NCBI RefSeq assembly: GCF_013307245.1
Contig: NZ_CP028941.1
Location: 434,001-498,000 of the forward strand
DNA: 64,000 nt
Source of the DNA: Polynucleobacter antarcticus
GTDB taxonomy: Bacteria > Pseudomonadota > Gammaproteobacteria > Burkholderiales > Burkholderiaceae
Reading direction: 5' to 3'
Below are positions 17,191 through 25,254 of this stretch, in pieces. Each line of letters opens with the position of its first letter. Position 1 is the stretch's first letter. Under the pieces are notes generated by a model, which had not been told where the DNA came from, did not search any database, and saw only the letters and a program-made list of their open reading frames with translations. A program made the translations under genes and the position numbers.

Positions 17191-19107
17191 TTAAGATTCA
17201 GAGCGACTTAATAGCAATTCCCAACGCTGCAATTTGAGCTCTAGATCAGCGGTCAGCTCTGATAAACGGGCCTGCATGCCAGCTGCGCACTCTGGCTCAT
17301 TTTTATAAAGATCTGGATTGCTCATAGCAAGTCCAATATTAGCCTGCTCAGTCTCCAAAGCTTCAATTTGCAAAGGTAAAGTTTCCAGCTCTTGACGCTC
17401 TTTCCCATTGAGCTTTTGGGCTTGGCTCTTAGGTGCAACCGCCTTCACTTCCTTAGCCCCTGGTTTTGGCTCTGTCTTTTCTATGGGTTTGGATCCGCCA
17501 TTGGCTGCACGAATTTTGTCTGAGCGTGCTTTTTGAATCTTCCAGTCCTCGTAACCACCTTCATACTCACGCCAGAATCCTTCGCCCTCATTCGCAATAA
17601 TACTGGTCACTACGTTATCTAAGAAATAGCGATCATGACTCACCAAGAATACGGTACCTTTATATTCTTGTAGCAATTGCTCTAGCAAGTCCAATGTATC
17701 GATATCTAAGTCATTAGTTGGCTCATCCAAAACCAACACATTGGCTGGCCTTGCAAATAGGCGGGCAAGCAGCAATCGATTACGTTCACCACCAGATAAA
17801 GTACTAACAGGTGAATTAGTACGCTCGGGTGCGAATAAGAAATCACTTAAATAACTCTTCACATGCTTTTTGTTGCCATTAATCTCAATCCACTCACTCC
17901 CAGGACTAATGTAATCCTCAAGGGATGCATTGAGATCTAGGCCCTCGCGCATCTGATCAAAATAAGCCACTTCAATTCTTGTGCCCATGGTTGCAGTGCC
18001 AGAATCCGGAGCAATAGTTCCTAAAATTAACTTGAGTAGCGTTGTCTTCCCAGCACCATTTGGGCCTAATAAGCCGACTTTGTCGCCACGCAGAATCGTT
18101 GCTGTGAAATCTTGAACAATCGGGCGGCCATAAGACTTAGAAACATTTTGTAAGTCCGCCACAATCTTGCCGCTTCGGTCGCCAGCAGATACTGCTAGCT
18201 TCACCTGGCCCATCGTATCCCGTCTTTGCGCACGGCTGTTGCGGAGGTTTTCAAGGCGCGCAATACGGGCAACACTTCGTGTCCGCCTCGCCTCCACCCC
18301 TTTCCGAATCCAAACCTCTTCTTGAGCCAATAATTTATCCGCTCGTGCATTCGCTAAGGACTCAGAGTTGAGTTCTTGATCTTTAAGAAGCTCATAGGCA
18401 GAAAAGTTTCCAGGATAGCTTCGTAAAATTCCACGGTCGAGCTCTACAATTTGTGTGCAGACATTATCTAAAAAAGCACGGTCATGGGTTACCAATATGA
18501 CAGAGCCTTGATATTCTTTAAGAAGCTCTTCCAACCAAGCAATCGAATCTAAGTCCAAATGGTTAGTCGGCTCATCCAATATCAGTACGTCTGGCATTTC
18601 CACTAAAGCGCGTGCGAGTGCTACGCGCTTTTTAGTACCGCCGGATAAGGTGCTAATTTTGAGGTCATCCTGGAGATGTAATCGATCCAAGGTCTCATGC
18701 ACACGCTGCTCCCAATTCCAACCACTCAAGGCTTCTAATTGAGACTGCACTTCATCCATACGATGTTGAGAAACATCATCCCATTCCCCTACGCTCAGCG
18801 CCTCGTATTCTTCTCTGAGAGACTTCGCTAAAGCAACACCTTTAGATACAGCCTCAAAGATAGTCTCTTCAGCCTCAAATAAAGGCTCCTGAGGAACGTA
18901 AGCAATACGAAGCCCTTGTTGATATTGCAAGAGTCCGTCATCCAGTTTTTCTAGGCCGGCCAAAATCTTTAATAAAGAAGATTTACCAGTGCCGTTTCGG
19001 CCAATTAAGCCAACCCGCTCCCCGGATTCCAGGGAAAAAGCCGTGTTTGCGAGGAGGTCAACGTGGCCAAAAGCCAGTTTTGCATCAGTGAGTACGATTA
19101 AAGCCAT
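17191..19107 (-). CDS. uup: ABC-F family ATPase Uup
   Basis: A 638-residue soluble protein with two ABC ATPase domains and no membrane segments. The first has Walker A GRNGTGKS (36-43), signature LSGGTKKR and Walker B LILDEPTNHLD; the second has GPNGAGKT, LSGGERNR and VLDEPTNDLD. A linker rich in Arg/Leu joins them. A Lys/Pro-rich stretch and a C-terminal coiled coil follow, the feature that marks Uup among ABC-F proteins. Uup binds ribosomes and branched DNA and influences transposon precise excision. A GATAAT lies 6 nt before the ATG, with no ribosome binding site. Confidence 0.9.
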   Translation of the reverse strand: MALIVLTDAKLAFGHVDLLANTAFSLESGERVGLIGRNGTGKSSLLKILAGLEKLDDGLLQYQQGLRIAYVPQEPLFEAEETIFEAVSKGVALAKSLREEYEALSVGEWDDVSQHRMDEVQSQLEALSGWNWEQRVHETLDRLHLQDDLKISTLSGGTKKRVALARALVEMPDVLILDEPTNHLDLDSIAWLEELLKEYQGSVILVTHDRAFLDNVCTQIVELDRGILRSYPGNFSAYELLKDQELNSESLANARADKLLAQEEVWIRKGVEARRTRSVARIARLENLRNSRAQRRDTMGQVKLAVSAGDRSGKIVADLQNVSKSYGRPIVQDFTATILRGDKVGLLGPNGAGKTTLLKLILGTIAPDSGTATMGTRIEVAYFDQMREGLDLNASLEDYISPGSEWIEINGNKKHVKSYLSDFLFAPERTNSPVSTLSGGERNRLLLARLFARPANVLVLDEPTNDLDIDTLDLLEQLLQEYKGTVFLVSHDRYFLDNVVTSIIANEGEGFWREYEGGYEDWKIQKARSDKIRAANGGSKPIEKTEPKPGAKEVKAVAPKSQAQKLNGKERQELETLPLQIEALETEQANIGLAMSNPDLYKNEPECAAGMQARLSELTADLELKLQRWELLLSRSES

Positions 19108-19119
19108 GGCGACATTATC
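19105..19119 (-). promoter_or_regulatory. Putative leaderless -10 of uup
   Basis: On the minus strand, GATAAT (plus positions 19114-19119) is followed by 6 nt and then the ATG. The spacing puts the expected transcription start at the A of ATG. Confidence 0.4.
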
Positions 19120-19216
19120 GCTACTTCGGACAAAGCGGGATGATTTTCAATCAATATGGGCTTGAGAGGTAGAATTTATTGGTAGGCTATAGGCAATCAC
19201 ACTCAATAAAAAATCC

Positions 19217-19813
19217 ATGACCTGTCAATTAAACCCCGCCTCACCGCGCCTTATTCTCTTTGCCGGCCATGCCGGCACAGGTAAGTCAACCTTAGCTAAA
19301 AAAGCTTTGCCCTTAATCATTGAAAAAACAGGGGAGACTTTTTTCTTTCTTGATAAGGATACAGCTTACGGTGCCTATAGCTCGCACGTGATGGAGCTCA
19401 CAACCAACAATCCAAACGATCGTGACAGTCCCTTCTATCTCAAAAATATAAGGGACTGGGAATACGCTGGCCTGATTGCTATTGCAAAAGAAAATCTCCA
19501 GCTTGGGGTCAATGTAATTCTGGTGGGTCCTTTTTCCACTGAAATTCAAAGTGGGAGAATGTTTAACCCGGCCTTATTGGGAGTACCCCCAGAAACCAGC
19601 ATTAAAGTTGCTTGGATTGATTTAGACGAGGAGGAAGCTAAGCGACGCATAGAAAAGCGCGCAGACCCTCGCGATGAGTGGAAGTTACAGCAATGGGATC
19701 AATATATTCAACGAAGAATTAATCCACCGAGTCATCCATATATCAAGCGCTTTGATAACCTTCAGTTTGACCAAAATCATTTTAATCAATTAATAGATTA
19801 TCTTATTCAATAA
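19217..19813 (+). CDS. P-loop nucleotide kinase-like AAA ATPase of unknown role
   Basis: A 198-residue soluble protein with an N-terminal Walker A, GHAGTGKST (17-25). The likely lid region is EEEAKRRIEKRADPRDEWKLQQW. Overall it resembles the AAA_33/zeta-toxin-like small-molecule kinases (gluconate, shikimate or adenylate kinase fold). The DxD-like segment FLDKDTAYGAY may bind substrate. No partner gene is adjacent: uup is divergent and the OmpW gene is convergent. Substrate is unknown. Confidence 0.7.
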   Translation: MTCQLNPASPRLILFAGHAGTGKSTLAKKALPLIIEKTGETFFFLDKDTAYGAYSSHVMELTTNNPNDRDSPFYLKNIRDWEYAGLIAIAKENLQLGVNVILVGPFSTEIQSGRMFNPALLGVPPETSIKVAWIDLDEEEAKRRIEKRADPRDEWKLQQWDQYIQRRINPPSHPYIKRFDNLQFDQNHFNQLIDYLIQ

Positions 19814-19834
19814 AAAACCCCTGCGTGCAGGGCC
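19812..19834 (-). terminator. Terminator of the OmpW-family gene
   Basis: A 6-bp stem CCCTGC/GCAGGG with a 2-nt loop (19819-19832) is followed on the minus strand by a run of six T. It lies about 30 bp past the OmpW stop. It overlaps the last codon region of the convergent gene. Confidence 0.65.
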
Positions 19835-19863
19835 TTACTTTAATACTCTTAGCTGTTGCACCA

Positions 19864-20502
19864 TTAAAACTTATAGGTCACTCCAACCGCCGGCATCCAT
19901 GGGTTTAAAGTTAACTTACCAATATTAGCGCCATCAGATACTGTAGTGATATTAGTGCTCATGGTTGCATACTTGAGATCAAGGTTAACGCCCCAGTTTT
20001 TGTCCAACATATAGTCCATTCCAAGCTGAGCAACAAAGCCAAGGCTAGACTGGTCGATTTGTATACTATTGCCATAAGCTGGAAAATTAGATCGATTACC
20101 AAAAATCGTATAGTTCACTCCTGCGCCAACGTAGGGCTTAAATGCGCCTAAATCAGTAAAGTGGTACTGAAGTAATAGCGATGGTGGCAGCGCAGTAATT
20201 TTTCCTGCATTACTGCTTCCAGGGCCTGAAGTAATATTTACTTGCTGTGGATATGTCAACACTAATTCAGCTGCAATATTTTTAGTAAAAAAGTAAGAAA
20301 TATCTAACTCAGGAATCACTTGATTTTTAGCTTTAACATTTTCAGTCGATGCTACCCCTGATTGACCGTTCTGAAATAGTAGGTCTACGGCACGAACTCT
20401 GATCATCCATGGATTATCAGTAGTAGATTGGGCATGAGAGACGCATGGAATAAATGATGCAAAGGCTACCAAGGTTACGACTAAAGTTTTAAAACGCATC
20501 AT
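19864..20502 (-). CDS. ompW: OmpW-family outer membrane protein
   Basis: A 212-residue outer-membrane beta-barrel with a Sec signal (cut near SHAQ, about residue 25). The mature part has alternating hydrophobic strands and ends in GVTYKF, an outer-membrane terminal Phe signature. FTDLGAFKPYVGAGVNYTIF is typical of OmpW. A longer frame opens at 20553, but the signal peptide begins at the tandem ATGs at 20502/20499, which are preferred. OmpW forms a narrow hydrophobic channel and is often induced on loss of oxygen. Here two FNR-type boxes lie upstream, which fits. Confidence 0.85.
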   Translation of the reverse strand: MMRFKTLVVTLVAFASFIPCVSHAQSTTDNPWMIRVRAVDLLFQNGQSGVASTENVKAKNQVIPELDISYFFTKNIAAELVLTYPQQVNITSGPGSSNAGKITALPPSLLLQYHFTDLGAFKPYVGAGVNYTIFGNRSNFPAYGNSIQIDQSSLGFVAQLGMDYMLDKNWGVNLDLKYATMSTNITTVSDGANIGKLTLNPWMPAVGVTYKF

Positions 20503-20534
20503 ATATTTCTTTTCTATTATCAATTTGCTCAAGC

Positions 20535-20540
20535 TATTTT
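20535..20540 (-). promoter_or_regulatory. Putative -10 of the FNR-dependent ompW promoter
   Basis: AAAATA on the minus strand is centred 33 bp downstream of the proximal FNR-type box. That is the distance expected when the activator sits at about -41.5. The implied 5' leader is about 25-30 nt. Confidence 0.4.
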
Positions 20541-20562
20541 CAAATCGAATCAAGAATCGTTA

Positions 20563-20578
20563 GTTGATATATATCAAC
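20563..20578 (-). promoter_or_regulatory. FNR/Anr-type binding site, proximal
   Basis: The perfect palindrome GTTGATATATATCAAC contains the exact FNR consensus TTGAT-N4-ATCAA. Its centre is 68 bp before the ompW ATG, and a -10-like AAAATA lies at the right distance for class II activation. Confidence 0.8.
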
Positions 20579-20634
20579 TGTGACGACTGTGTAGATTTTT
20601 TATGGGTTTAAAAACTACAGTGTTTTAATGTGTT

Positions 20635-20650
20635 TTTGATTTAGATCAAA
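20635..20650 (-). promoter_or_regulatory. FNR/Anr-type binding site, distal
   Basis: TTTGAT-TTAG-ATCAAA is a second exact TTGAT-N4-ATCAA match. It is centred 72 bp upstream of the first, just past the stop of the preceding gene. Tandem sites can mean stronger activation, or repression by the distal copy. Confidence 0.75.
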
Positions 20651-20660
20651 TGAGTATTGA

Positions 20661-22283
20661 TTATTTAGATAGGTAGTCCAGTGCGAGCGCTTCGGCTACC
20701 TTAATTCCATCTACGCCTGCAGAGAGTATTCCGCCAGCGTATCCAGCACCTTCACCCGCAGGATATAAACCCTGAATATTTAAGCTCTGAAAATTAGGGC
20801 CTCTCGTAATACGCAAAGGAGATGAGGTTCTCGTTTCAATGCCTGTCAGTACTGCATCTTTCATTGAAAAACCTTTAATCTGTTTTTCAAAAGCAGGTAT
20901 TGCCTCTCGAATGGCATCAATCGCATAAGACGGTAAGCTATCTGCTAAGTCTGTAAGGTGAACACCTGGCTTATAGGACGGGATAACAGTACCAAATTCC
21001 GTAGAGGGCTTACCCACTAAAAAATCCCCAACCAATTGACCTGGTGCTTCATAGGTCGACCCACCCATTTCATAGGCCTTAGACTCCAGCTCACGCTGAA
21101 ATGCAATACCTGCCAGTGGGCCACCGGGATAATCCTCGGGGGTGATACCCACTACGATTCCAGCATTGGCATTGCGCTCGTTACGGGAGTATTGACTCAT
21201 ACCATTGGTGACTACGCGATGCGGCTCAGAAGTAGCCGCAACGACTGTGCCGCCAGGACACATACAAAAACTATAAACGGAGCGGCCATTTTTAGCGTGA
21301 TATACCAACTTGTAATCTGCTGCTCCGGTGTATTCATTACCCGCATGCGGTCCTAAGCGTGCCTTATCAATTAAAGACTGTGGATGCTCAATTCGGAAGC
21401 CTACTGAAAAAGGTTTAGATTCCATATAGACGCCCGCCTCATGCAGCGCCTCAAAAGTATCACGCGCACTATGCCCTAAGGCAAGAATGACATGATTGGC
21501 TCGTAGATCTTCATGACCTTCAATTTTGACTCCCTTAATCTGGTCATTTTGAATGTCAAAGCCAATCACTTTTTGGGTAAACCGAATCTCGCCACCGAGT
21601 GCAATAATTTCTTGGCGCATGCGTTCAACCACTCCAACGAGACGGAAGGTGCCAATATGGGGCTTGGCGACATAGCGAATTTCTTCTGGAGCACCCGCTT
21701 TAATAAATTCATGAATCACTTTGCGACCATAAAACTTAGTGTCTTTAATTTGACTATAAAGCTTGCCATCTGAAAACGTACCTGCTCCACCCTCGCCAAA
21801 CTGGACATTCGATTCAGGATTTAGGACATTTTTACGCCAGAGACCCCAAGTATCTTGAGTACGTTCACGCACAGGTTTACCGCGCTCCAGCACAATGGGC
21901 TTAAAGCCCATTTGAGCCAATATGAGGGCTGCAAAAATACCGCAAGGGCCAAAGCCAATCACTACAGGACGCTGAAAATTGGCTGTCTGAACTTGAGTCT
22001 GAACCTGTAAGGCACCAGCCACCAAGTGATAGCTGGTGTCAGGAGAAGGTCTGACATGAATATCATTTGAAAACTTCTTGAGTACTTGATCTTCATCCTT
22101 AACTGATATATCCACCGTATAGATAAAAGCAAGCGCCACATTCTTCCTGGCATCGTAACTTCGCTTGAATATCTCGGTCTTTATAAGATCTTTGGCATGT
22201 AAATTTAAACGCTTGAGGATTGCCTCCTCCAATACCTCAGGGGCATGGTCAATGGGCAGGCGAAGTTCGGTAATGCGGATCAT
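20661..22283 (-). CDS. FAD-dependent dehydrogenase of the COG2509 type
   Basis: A 540-residue cytosolic flavoprotein. A ferredoxin-like N-terminal domain (about 1-95, starting MIRITELRLPIDH) precedes the FAD-binding motif VIGFGPCGIFAALIL. Later motifs are GEGGAGTFSDGKL, CMCPGGTVVAATSEP and the C-terminal GLYPAGEGAGYAGGILSAGVDG. These match a conserved family of uncharacterised FAD-dependent dehydrogenases. Its substrate is unknown. It precedes ompW on the same strand, but the FNR-boxed gap suggests separate transcription. Confidence 0.82.
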   Translation of the reverse strand: MIRITELRLPIDHAPEVLEEAILKRLNLHAKDLIKTEIFKRSYDARKNVALAFIYTVDISVKDEDQVLKKFSNDIHVRPSPDTSYHLVAGALQVQTQVQTANFQRPVVIGFGPCGIFAALILAQMGFKPIVLERGKPVRERTQDTWGLWRKNVLNPESNVQFGEGGAGTFSDGKLYSQIKDTKFYGRKVIHEFIKAGAPEEIRYVAKPHIGTFRLVGVVERMRQEIIALGGEIRFTQKVIGFDIQNDQIKGVKIEGHEDLRANHVILALGHSARDTFEALHEAGVYMESKPFSVGFRIEHPQSLIDKARLGPHAGNEYTGAADYKLVYHAKNGRSVYSFCMCPGGTVVAATSEPHRVVTNGMSQYSRNERNANAGIVVGITPEDYPGGPLAGIAFQRELESKAYEMGGSTYEAPGQLVGDFLVGKPSTEFGTVIPSYKPGVHLTDLADSLPSYAIDAIREAIPAFEKQIKGFSMKDAVLTGIETRTSSPLRITRGPNFQSLNIQGLYPAGEGAGYAGGILSAGVDGIKVAEALALDYLSK

Positions 22284-22372
22284 GGGACTCTACGATACAC
22301 AGTAAATGAAGACAATTAACGAAATAATACGGAGATAGACATAGAGGACCATTTTAAAGGCGATAATGCGCC

Positions 22373-22918
22373 ATGGCTCTTCGCGCAACTATCCACAAAG
22401 TCGACCTTCACGTCGCAGATTCTGACCGTCATTACTATGGCAGCCACTCCCTCACTATCGCCAAACACCCTTCGGAAACTGAAGAGCGCATGATGGTTCG
22501 AATCATCGCATTTGCGCTGCAAGCACAAGAGGAGTTAGCCTTTACCAAAGGTCTTAGCGATACCGATGAGCCTGATCTCTGGATAAAAGACCTCACCGAT
22601 GCCATCCAACTCTGGATTGAAATTGGGCAACCAGATGAGCGCCGAATTCTGAAAGCATGTGGCCGATCTGAACAAGTCATCGTCTATTGCTATGGGGGCC
22701 ACACCAGCAAAATTTGGTGGGATGGTACTGCCAATAAACTAACTCGGGCTCGCAATCTTCAGGTGATTTCGATACCAGCAGAGCAGGCTAAAGAACTTAA
22801 TACACTTGTTGAGCGGAGCATGGTGCTGCACATCAATGTTCAAGATGGCGAAGCATACGTTTCTTCGGATCAAGGTCAAGTAACCATCACCCCAGAAATA
22901 TGGCGCACTAATCCATAG
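22373..22918 (+). CDS. yaeQ: YaeQ family protein
   Basis: A 181-residue soluble protein with the family opening (ALRATIHKVDLHVADSDRHYYGSHSLTIA). YaeQ has a PD-(D/E)XK nuclease-like fold; E. coli yaeQ was found as a suppressor linked to RfaH-type defects, but its molecular function is unclear. A GATAAT hexamer lies 5 nt before the ATG and no ribosome binding site is seen. The PIN-domain gene follows after 8 bp, so the two are probably co-transcribed. Confidence 0.85.
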   Translation: MALRATIHKVDLHVADSDRHYYGSHSLTIAKHPSETEERMMVRIIAFALQAQEELAFTKGLSDTDEPDLWIKDLTDAIQLWIEIGQPDERRILKACGRSEQVIVYCYGGHTSKIWWDGTANKLTRARNLQVISIPAEQAKELNTLVERSMVLHINVQDGEAYVSSDQGQVTITPEIWRTNP

Positions 22919-22926
22919 CAATATTT

Positions 22927-23358
22927 ATGGTGATGCCAGTATTCATGCCTATCGTTTTAGATACCAATATCTTGCTAGATATTTTTGTCTTCAATGATGC
23001 TAGTACTGTAGATTTAAAAGTAGCTGTCCTTAATCAAGCTATTCGAGCAATAGCTAGCCCTAAGACTCTTGACGAGTTCACAGAGGTGATCGCCCGCCCC
23101 CTCTTTCAGCTCAACGGCGAGTCACAAGCAGCAATCTTGGCGCAATGGCGATCGATGGCAGAGTTATATAATGACGCACAGTTAGATATGGCACCATGGA
23201 TATGTGAAGATGCCGATGATCAAATCTTTTTGGATATTGCCTTTCAACTCAGGCCAAGCATCCTCATTAGCAAAGATAAAGCGATATTGAAGTTAGCGAG
23301 CATTGCTGCCAAAAACGAGGTTGTGATTACCTCACGCTACGAGGCATTTAAGCGCTAG
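22927..23358 (+). CDS. PIN-domain protein, putative toxin component without a visible antitoxin
   Basis: A 143-residue PIN-fold ribonuclease-like protein. Catalytic-type acidic residues are seen in [13 protein letters not shown] (the first Asp), the TLDEF region, and [14 protein letters not shown]. It belongs to the type usually named putative toxin-antitoxin system toxin component, PIN family. No small DNA-binding antitoxin gene is next to it. The upstream neighbour is yaeQ (8 bp), so it may be a housekeeping PIN nuclease rather than an addiction toxin. It overlaps the 3' end of the convergent oxidoreductase gene by 11 bp. Confidence 0.8.
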   Translation: MVMPVFMPIVLDTNILLDIFVFNDASTVDLKVAVLNQAIRAIASPKTLDEFTEVIARPLFQLNGESQAAILAQWRSMAELYNDAQLDMAPWICEDADDQIFLDIAFQLRPSILISKDKAILKLASIAAKNEVVITSRYEAFKR

Positions 23359-24364
23359 AGCTAGGGTGTAGGCCTTTCGCAGCCTCAGCTGCAATCTCAA
23401 AAGATCGTAAGCGCGATTGGTGGTCGAATATTTGACCAGTAAAAACAATTTCATCAGCGCCAGTCTGATCGAGCCAATATTGCATCTGCTTTCTGACGGT
23501 CTCTAAAGACCCGACGGCTGAACACTGTAAGGTATTGCTAGCGCTGGCTTTTTCATGTGGCTCGCAAAAATCATCTAAATCGGCGATTGGAGGCGGCAAC
23601 TGCCCCCGAGTATTGCGGCGCATACGAACGACGTGTTGCTGAAGAGTAGTAAATAGATGCTCGGCCTCTTCATCTGTATCTGCTGCTACGACATTCATCA
23701 AAAAAGCACAGTAGGGCTTCGCAAGCTTCTCAGATGACTTAAATGTTCTGCGATAGCTTTGCATGGCATCTAGTAACTGCTCTGGAGCAAAGTGTGAAGC
23801 AAATGCATAAGGTAAGCCAAAGTGCGCAGCTAATTGGGCGCCATACAAACTAGAGCCTAAAATCCAGATTGGCACCTCGGTATTCGCCCCAGGAATAGCT
23901 TTTACGGCTTGATTCTCTTGAATAGGGCCAAAGTAATCTTGTAGCTCCATCACATCCTGCGGAAAGCGATCATCACTGCCCTGCAAGTCTCGACGTAAGG
24001 CCCTTGCTGTTAGCTGATCAGTGCCTGGCGCCCGCCCTAAGCCCAACTCAATTCGACCAGGATAGAGGGAAGCTAAAGTACCGAATTGTTCTGCAATGAC
24101 TAAAGGAGCATGGTTAGGCAACATGACTCCGCCAGACCCCACACGAATACGCGAGGTTCCTGAGGCAATATATCCAATTAAGACGGCTGGAGCCGAGCTC
24201 GCATTGCCGGTCATATTGTGATGTTCTGCCACCCAGTAACGGGTATAGCCCCACTGCTCAGCATGCTGAGCAAGGTCTAATGAGTTTCGCAAGGCATCCC
24301 CAGCAGTATGCCCCTGCGGAATCGGAGATATATCTAAAATAGAGTATGGGACTACATTGGTCAT
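23348..24364 (-). CDS. LLM-class (luciferase-like) flavin-dependent oxidoreductase
   Basis: A 338-residue TIM-barrel monooxygenase-like protein with the family motifs [48 protein letters not shown], and a C-terminal [11 protein letters not shown] segment. It resembles the YhbW-like group of LLM oxidoreductases, which use FMNH2 from a partner reductase. Substrate is unknown. TATGAT lies 6 nt upstream of its ATG without a ribosome binding site. The next gene upstream is divergent. Confidence 0.87.
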   Translation of the reverse strand: MTNVVPYSILDISPIPQGHTAGDALRNSLDLAQHAEQWGYTRYWVAEHHNMTGNASSAPAVLIGYIASGTSRIRVGSGGVMLPNHAPLVIAEQFGTLASLYPGRIELGLGRAPGTDQLTARALRRDLQGSDDRFPQDVMELQDYFGPIQENQAVKAIPGANTEVPIWILGSSLYGAQLAAHFGLPYAFASHFAPEQLLDAMQSYRRTFKSSEKLAKPYCAFLMNVVAADTDEEAEHLFTTLQQHVVRMRRNTRGQLPPPIADLDDFCEPHEKASASNTLQCSAVGSLETVRKQMQYWLDQTGADEIVFTGQIFDHQSRLRSFEIAAEAAKGLHPSSSA

Positions 24365-24376
24365 ACCTAGATCATA
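24362..24376 (-). promoter_or_regulatory. Putative leaderless -10 of the LLM oxidoreductase gene
   Basis: On the minus strand, TATGAT (plus 24371-24376) is followed by 6 nt and then the ATG. No Shine-Dalgarno sequence fits between them. Confidence 0.4.
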
Positions 24377-24397
24377 CTAAGAAAGCATTCAACCAAG

Positions 24398-24637
24398 ATG
24401 AATAAACCAAAAATGGCAGATGCTGATCAAGGCCTGTTTAAACCTGGGAATACTCTCAGGCATAAGAAGACTGGTGGTTTTTATAAACTTGTTGTATTGG
24501 CTAATGTCGAGGCGAATTTAGAGCCCGCTTATGTTTATGAGTCAATGCAATCACACGACTTTTGGATACGTCCGCAAGCAGAAATGGAAGATGGTCGATT
24601 TGAGCTAGTCGATACATCAGAAAAGGAATCGAAATGA
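24398..24637 (+). CDS. DUF1653-like small protein
   Basis: A 79-residue soluble protein. The pattern (GNTLRHKKTGGFYKLV, a LEPAYVYES segment, DFWIRPQAEMEDGRFELV) resembles DUF1653, a small beta-rich family of unknown function. Its stop overlaps the start of slyX by 4 bp (ATGA), so the two are coupled. Confidence 0.65.
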   Translation: MNKPKMADADQGLFKPGNTLRHKKTGGFYKLVVLANVEANLEPAYVYESMQSHDFWIRPQAEMEDGRFELVDTSEKESK

Positions 24638-24837
24638 CCGAAGATCGAATCACTAACCTCGAAATTAAACTGAGTTTTACCGAAGACCTGGTTGAGCAAG
24701 TCAATCAAACGGTCTACAAGCAACAGCAGCAAATTGAATTTTTGTACCGTGAACTGAAATCCATCAAGGAACAGGCTGGAAGTAGTGATGCTTCGATTGG
24801 AAACTCTCCAAAAGATAATATTCCCCCGCACTATTAA
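24634..24837 (+). CDS. slyX: SlyX family protein
   Basis: A 67-residue coiled-coil protein with the typical SlyX pattern: ITNLEIKLSFTEDLVEQVNQTVYKQQ, then a variable linker and the conserved terminal PPHY. It is cytosolic and of unknown function; in enterobacteria it lies near slyD. It overlaps the DUF1653-like gene by 4 bp. Confidence 0.88.
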   Translation: MTEDRITNLEIKLSFTEDLVEQVNQTVYKQQQQIEFLYRELKSIKEQAGSSDASIGNSPKDNIPPHY

Positions 24838-24894
24838 TCACCTGATACGATTGAATAAAATTTCAACAATACCAACTAATACAGAAAGCTCATT

Positions 24895-25242
24895 ATGGGT
24901 AACTTAACGCTTTTTCTAGTCCAGTGGGGATTAACCTCTCTATCACTCTGGGCAGCCAGTTATATTTTTAGCGGCTTGCGCTTTGCGGATGGGGGATCGC
25001 TACTGATTGCAGCCCTATTGCTAGGATTTGCTAATGCCGTTGTCAAGCCACTCCTCATTCTTCTAACATTGCCACTGACCGTCCTTACTATGGGCTTATT
25101 TTTATTGGTAGTGAATGCATTGGTGCTGATGCTAGTATCCGCGCTTGTCAGCGGCTTTACGATTTCTAGTTTCTGGACTGCTTTTTTTGCCAGTATCTTT
25201 ATTTCTTTATTCAGTCTTTTTATTGGCAACTTACTCACTTAA
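24895..25242 (+). CDS. PF04020-type phage-holin-family membrane protein
   Basis: A 115-residue protein with four hydrophobic segments. The family-typical stretch is LLGFANAVVKPLLILLTLPLTVLTMGLFLLVVNALVL. Despite the holin name, these are chromosomal membrane proteins of unknown role; no phage genes are nearby. It is convergent with the AsmA gene. Confidence 0.82.
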   Translation: MGNLTLFLVQWGLTSLSLWAASYIFSGLRFADGGSLLIAALLLGFANAVVKPLLILLTLPLTVLTMGLFLLVVNALVLMLVSALVSGFTISSFWTAFFASIFISLFSLFIGNLLT

Positions 25243-25254
25243 ATCACTCTGCCC

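Noticed and set aside
24895-25242. Prophage remnant suggested by the phage-holin family name
   Set aside because: The family is a common chromosomal membrane protein and no phage genes are around it.
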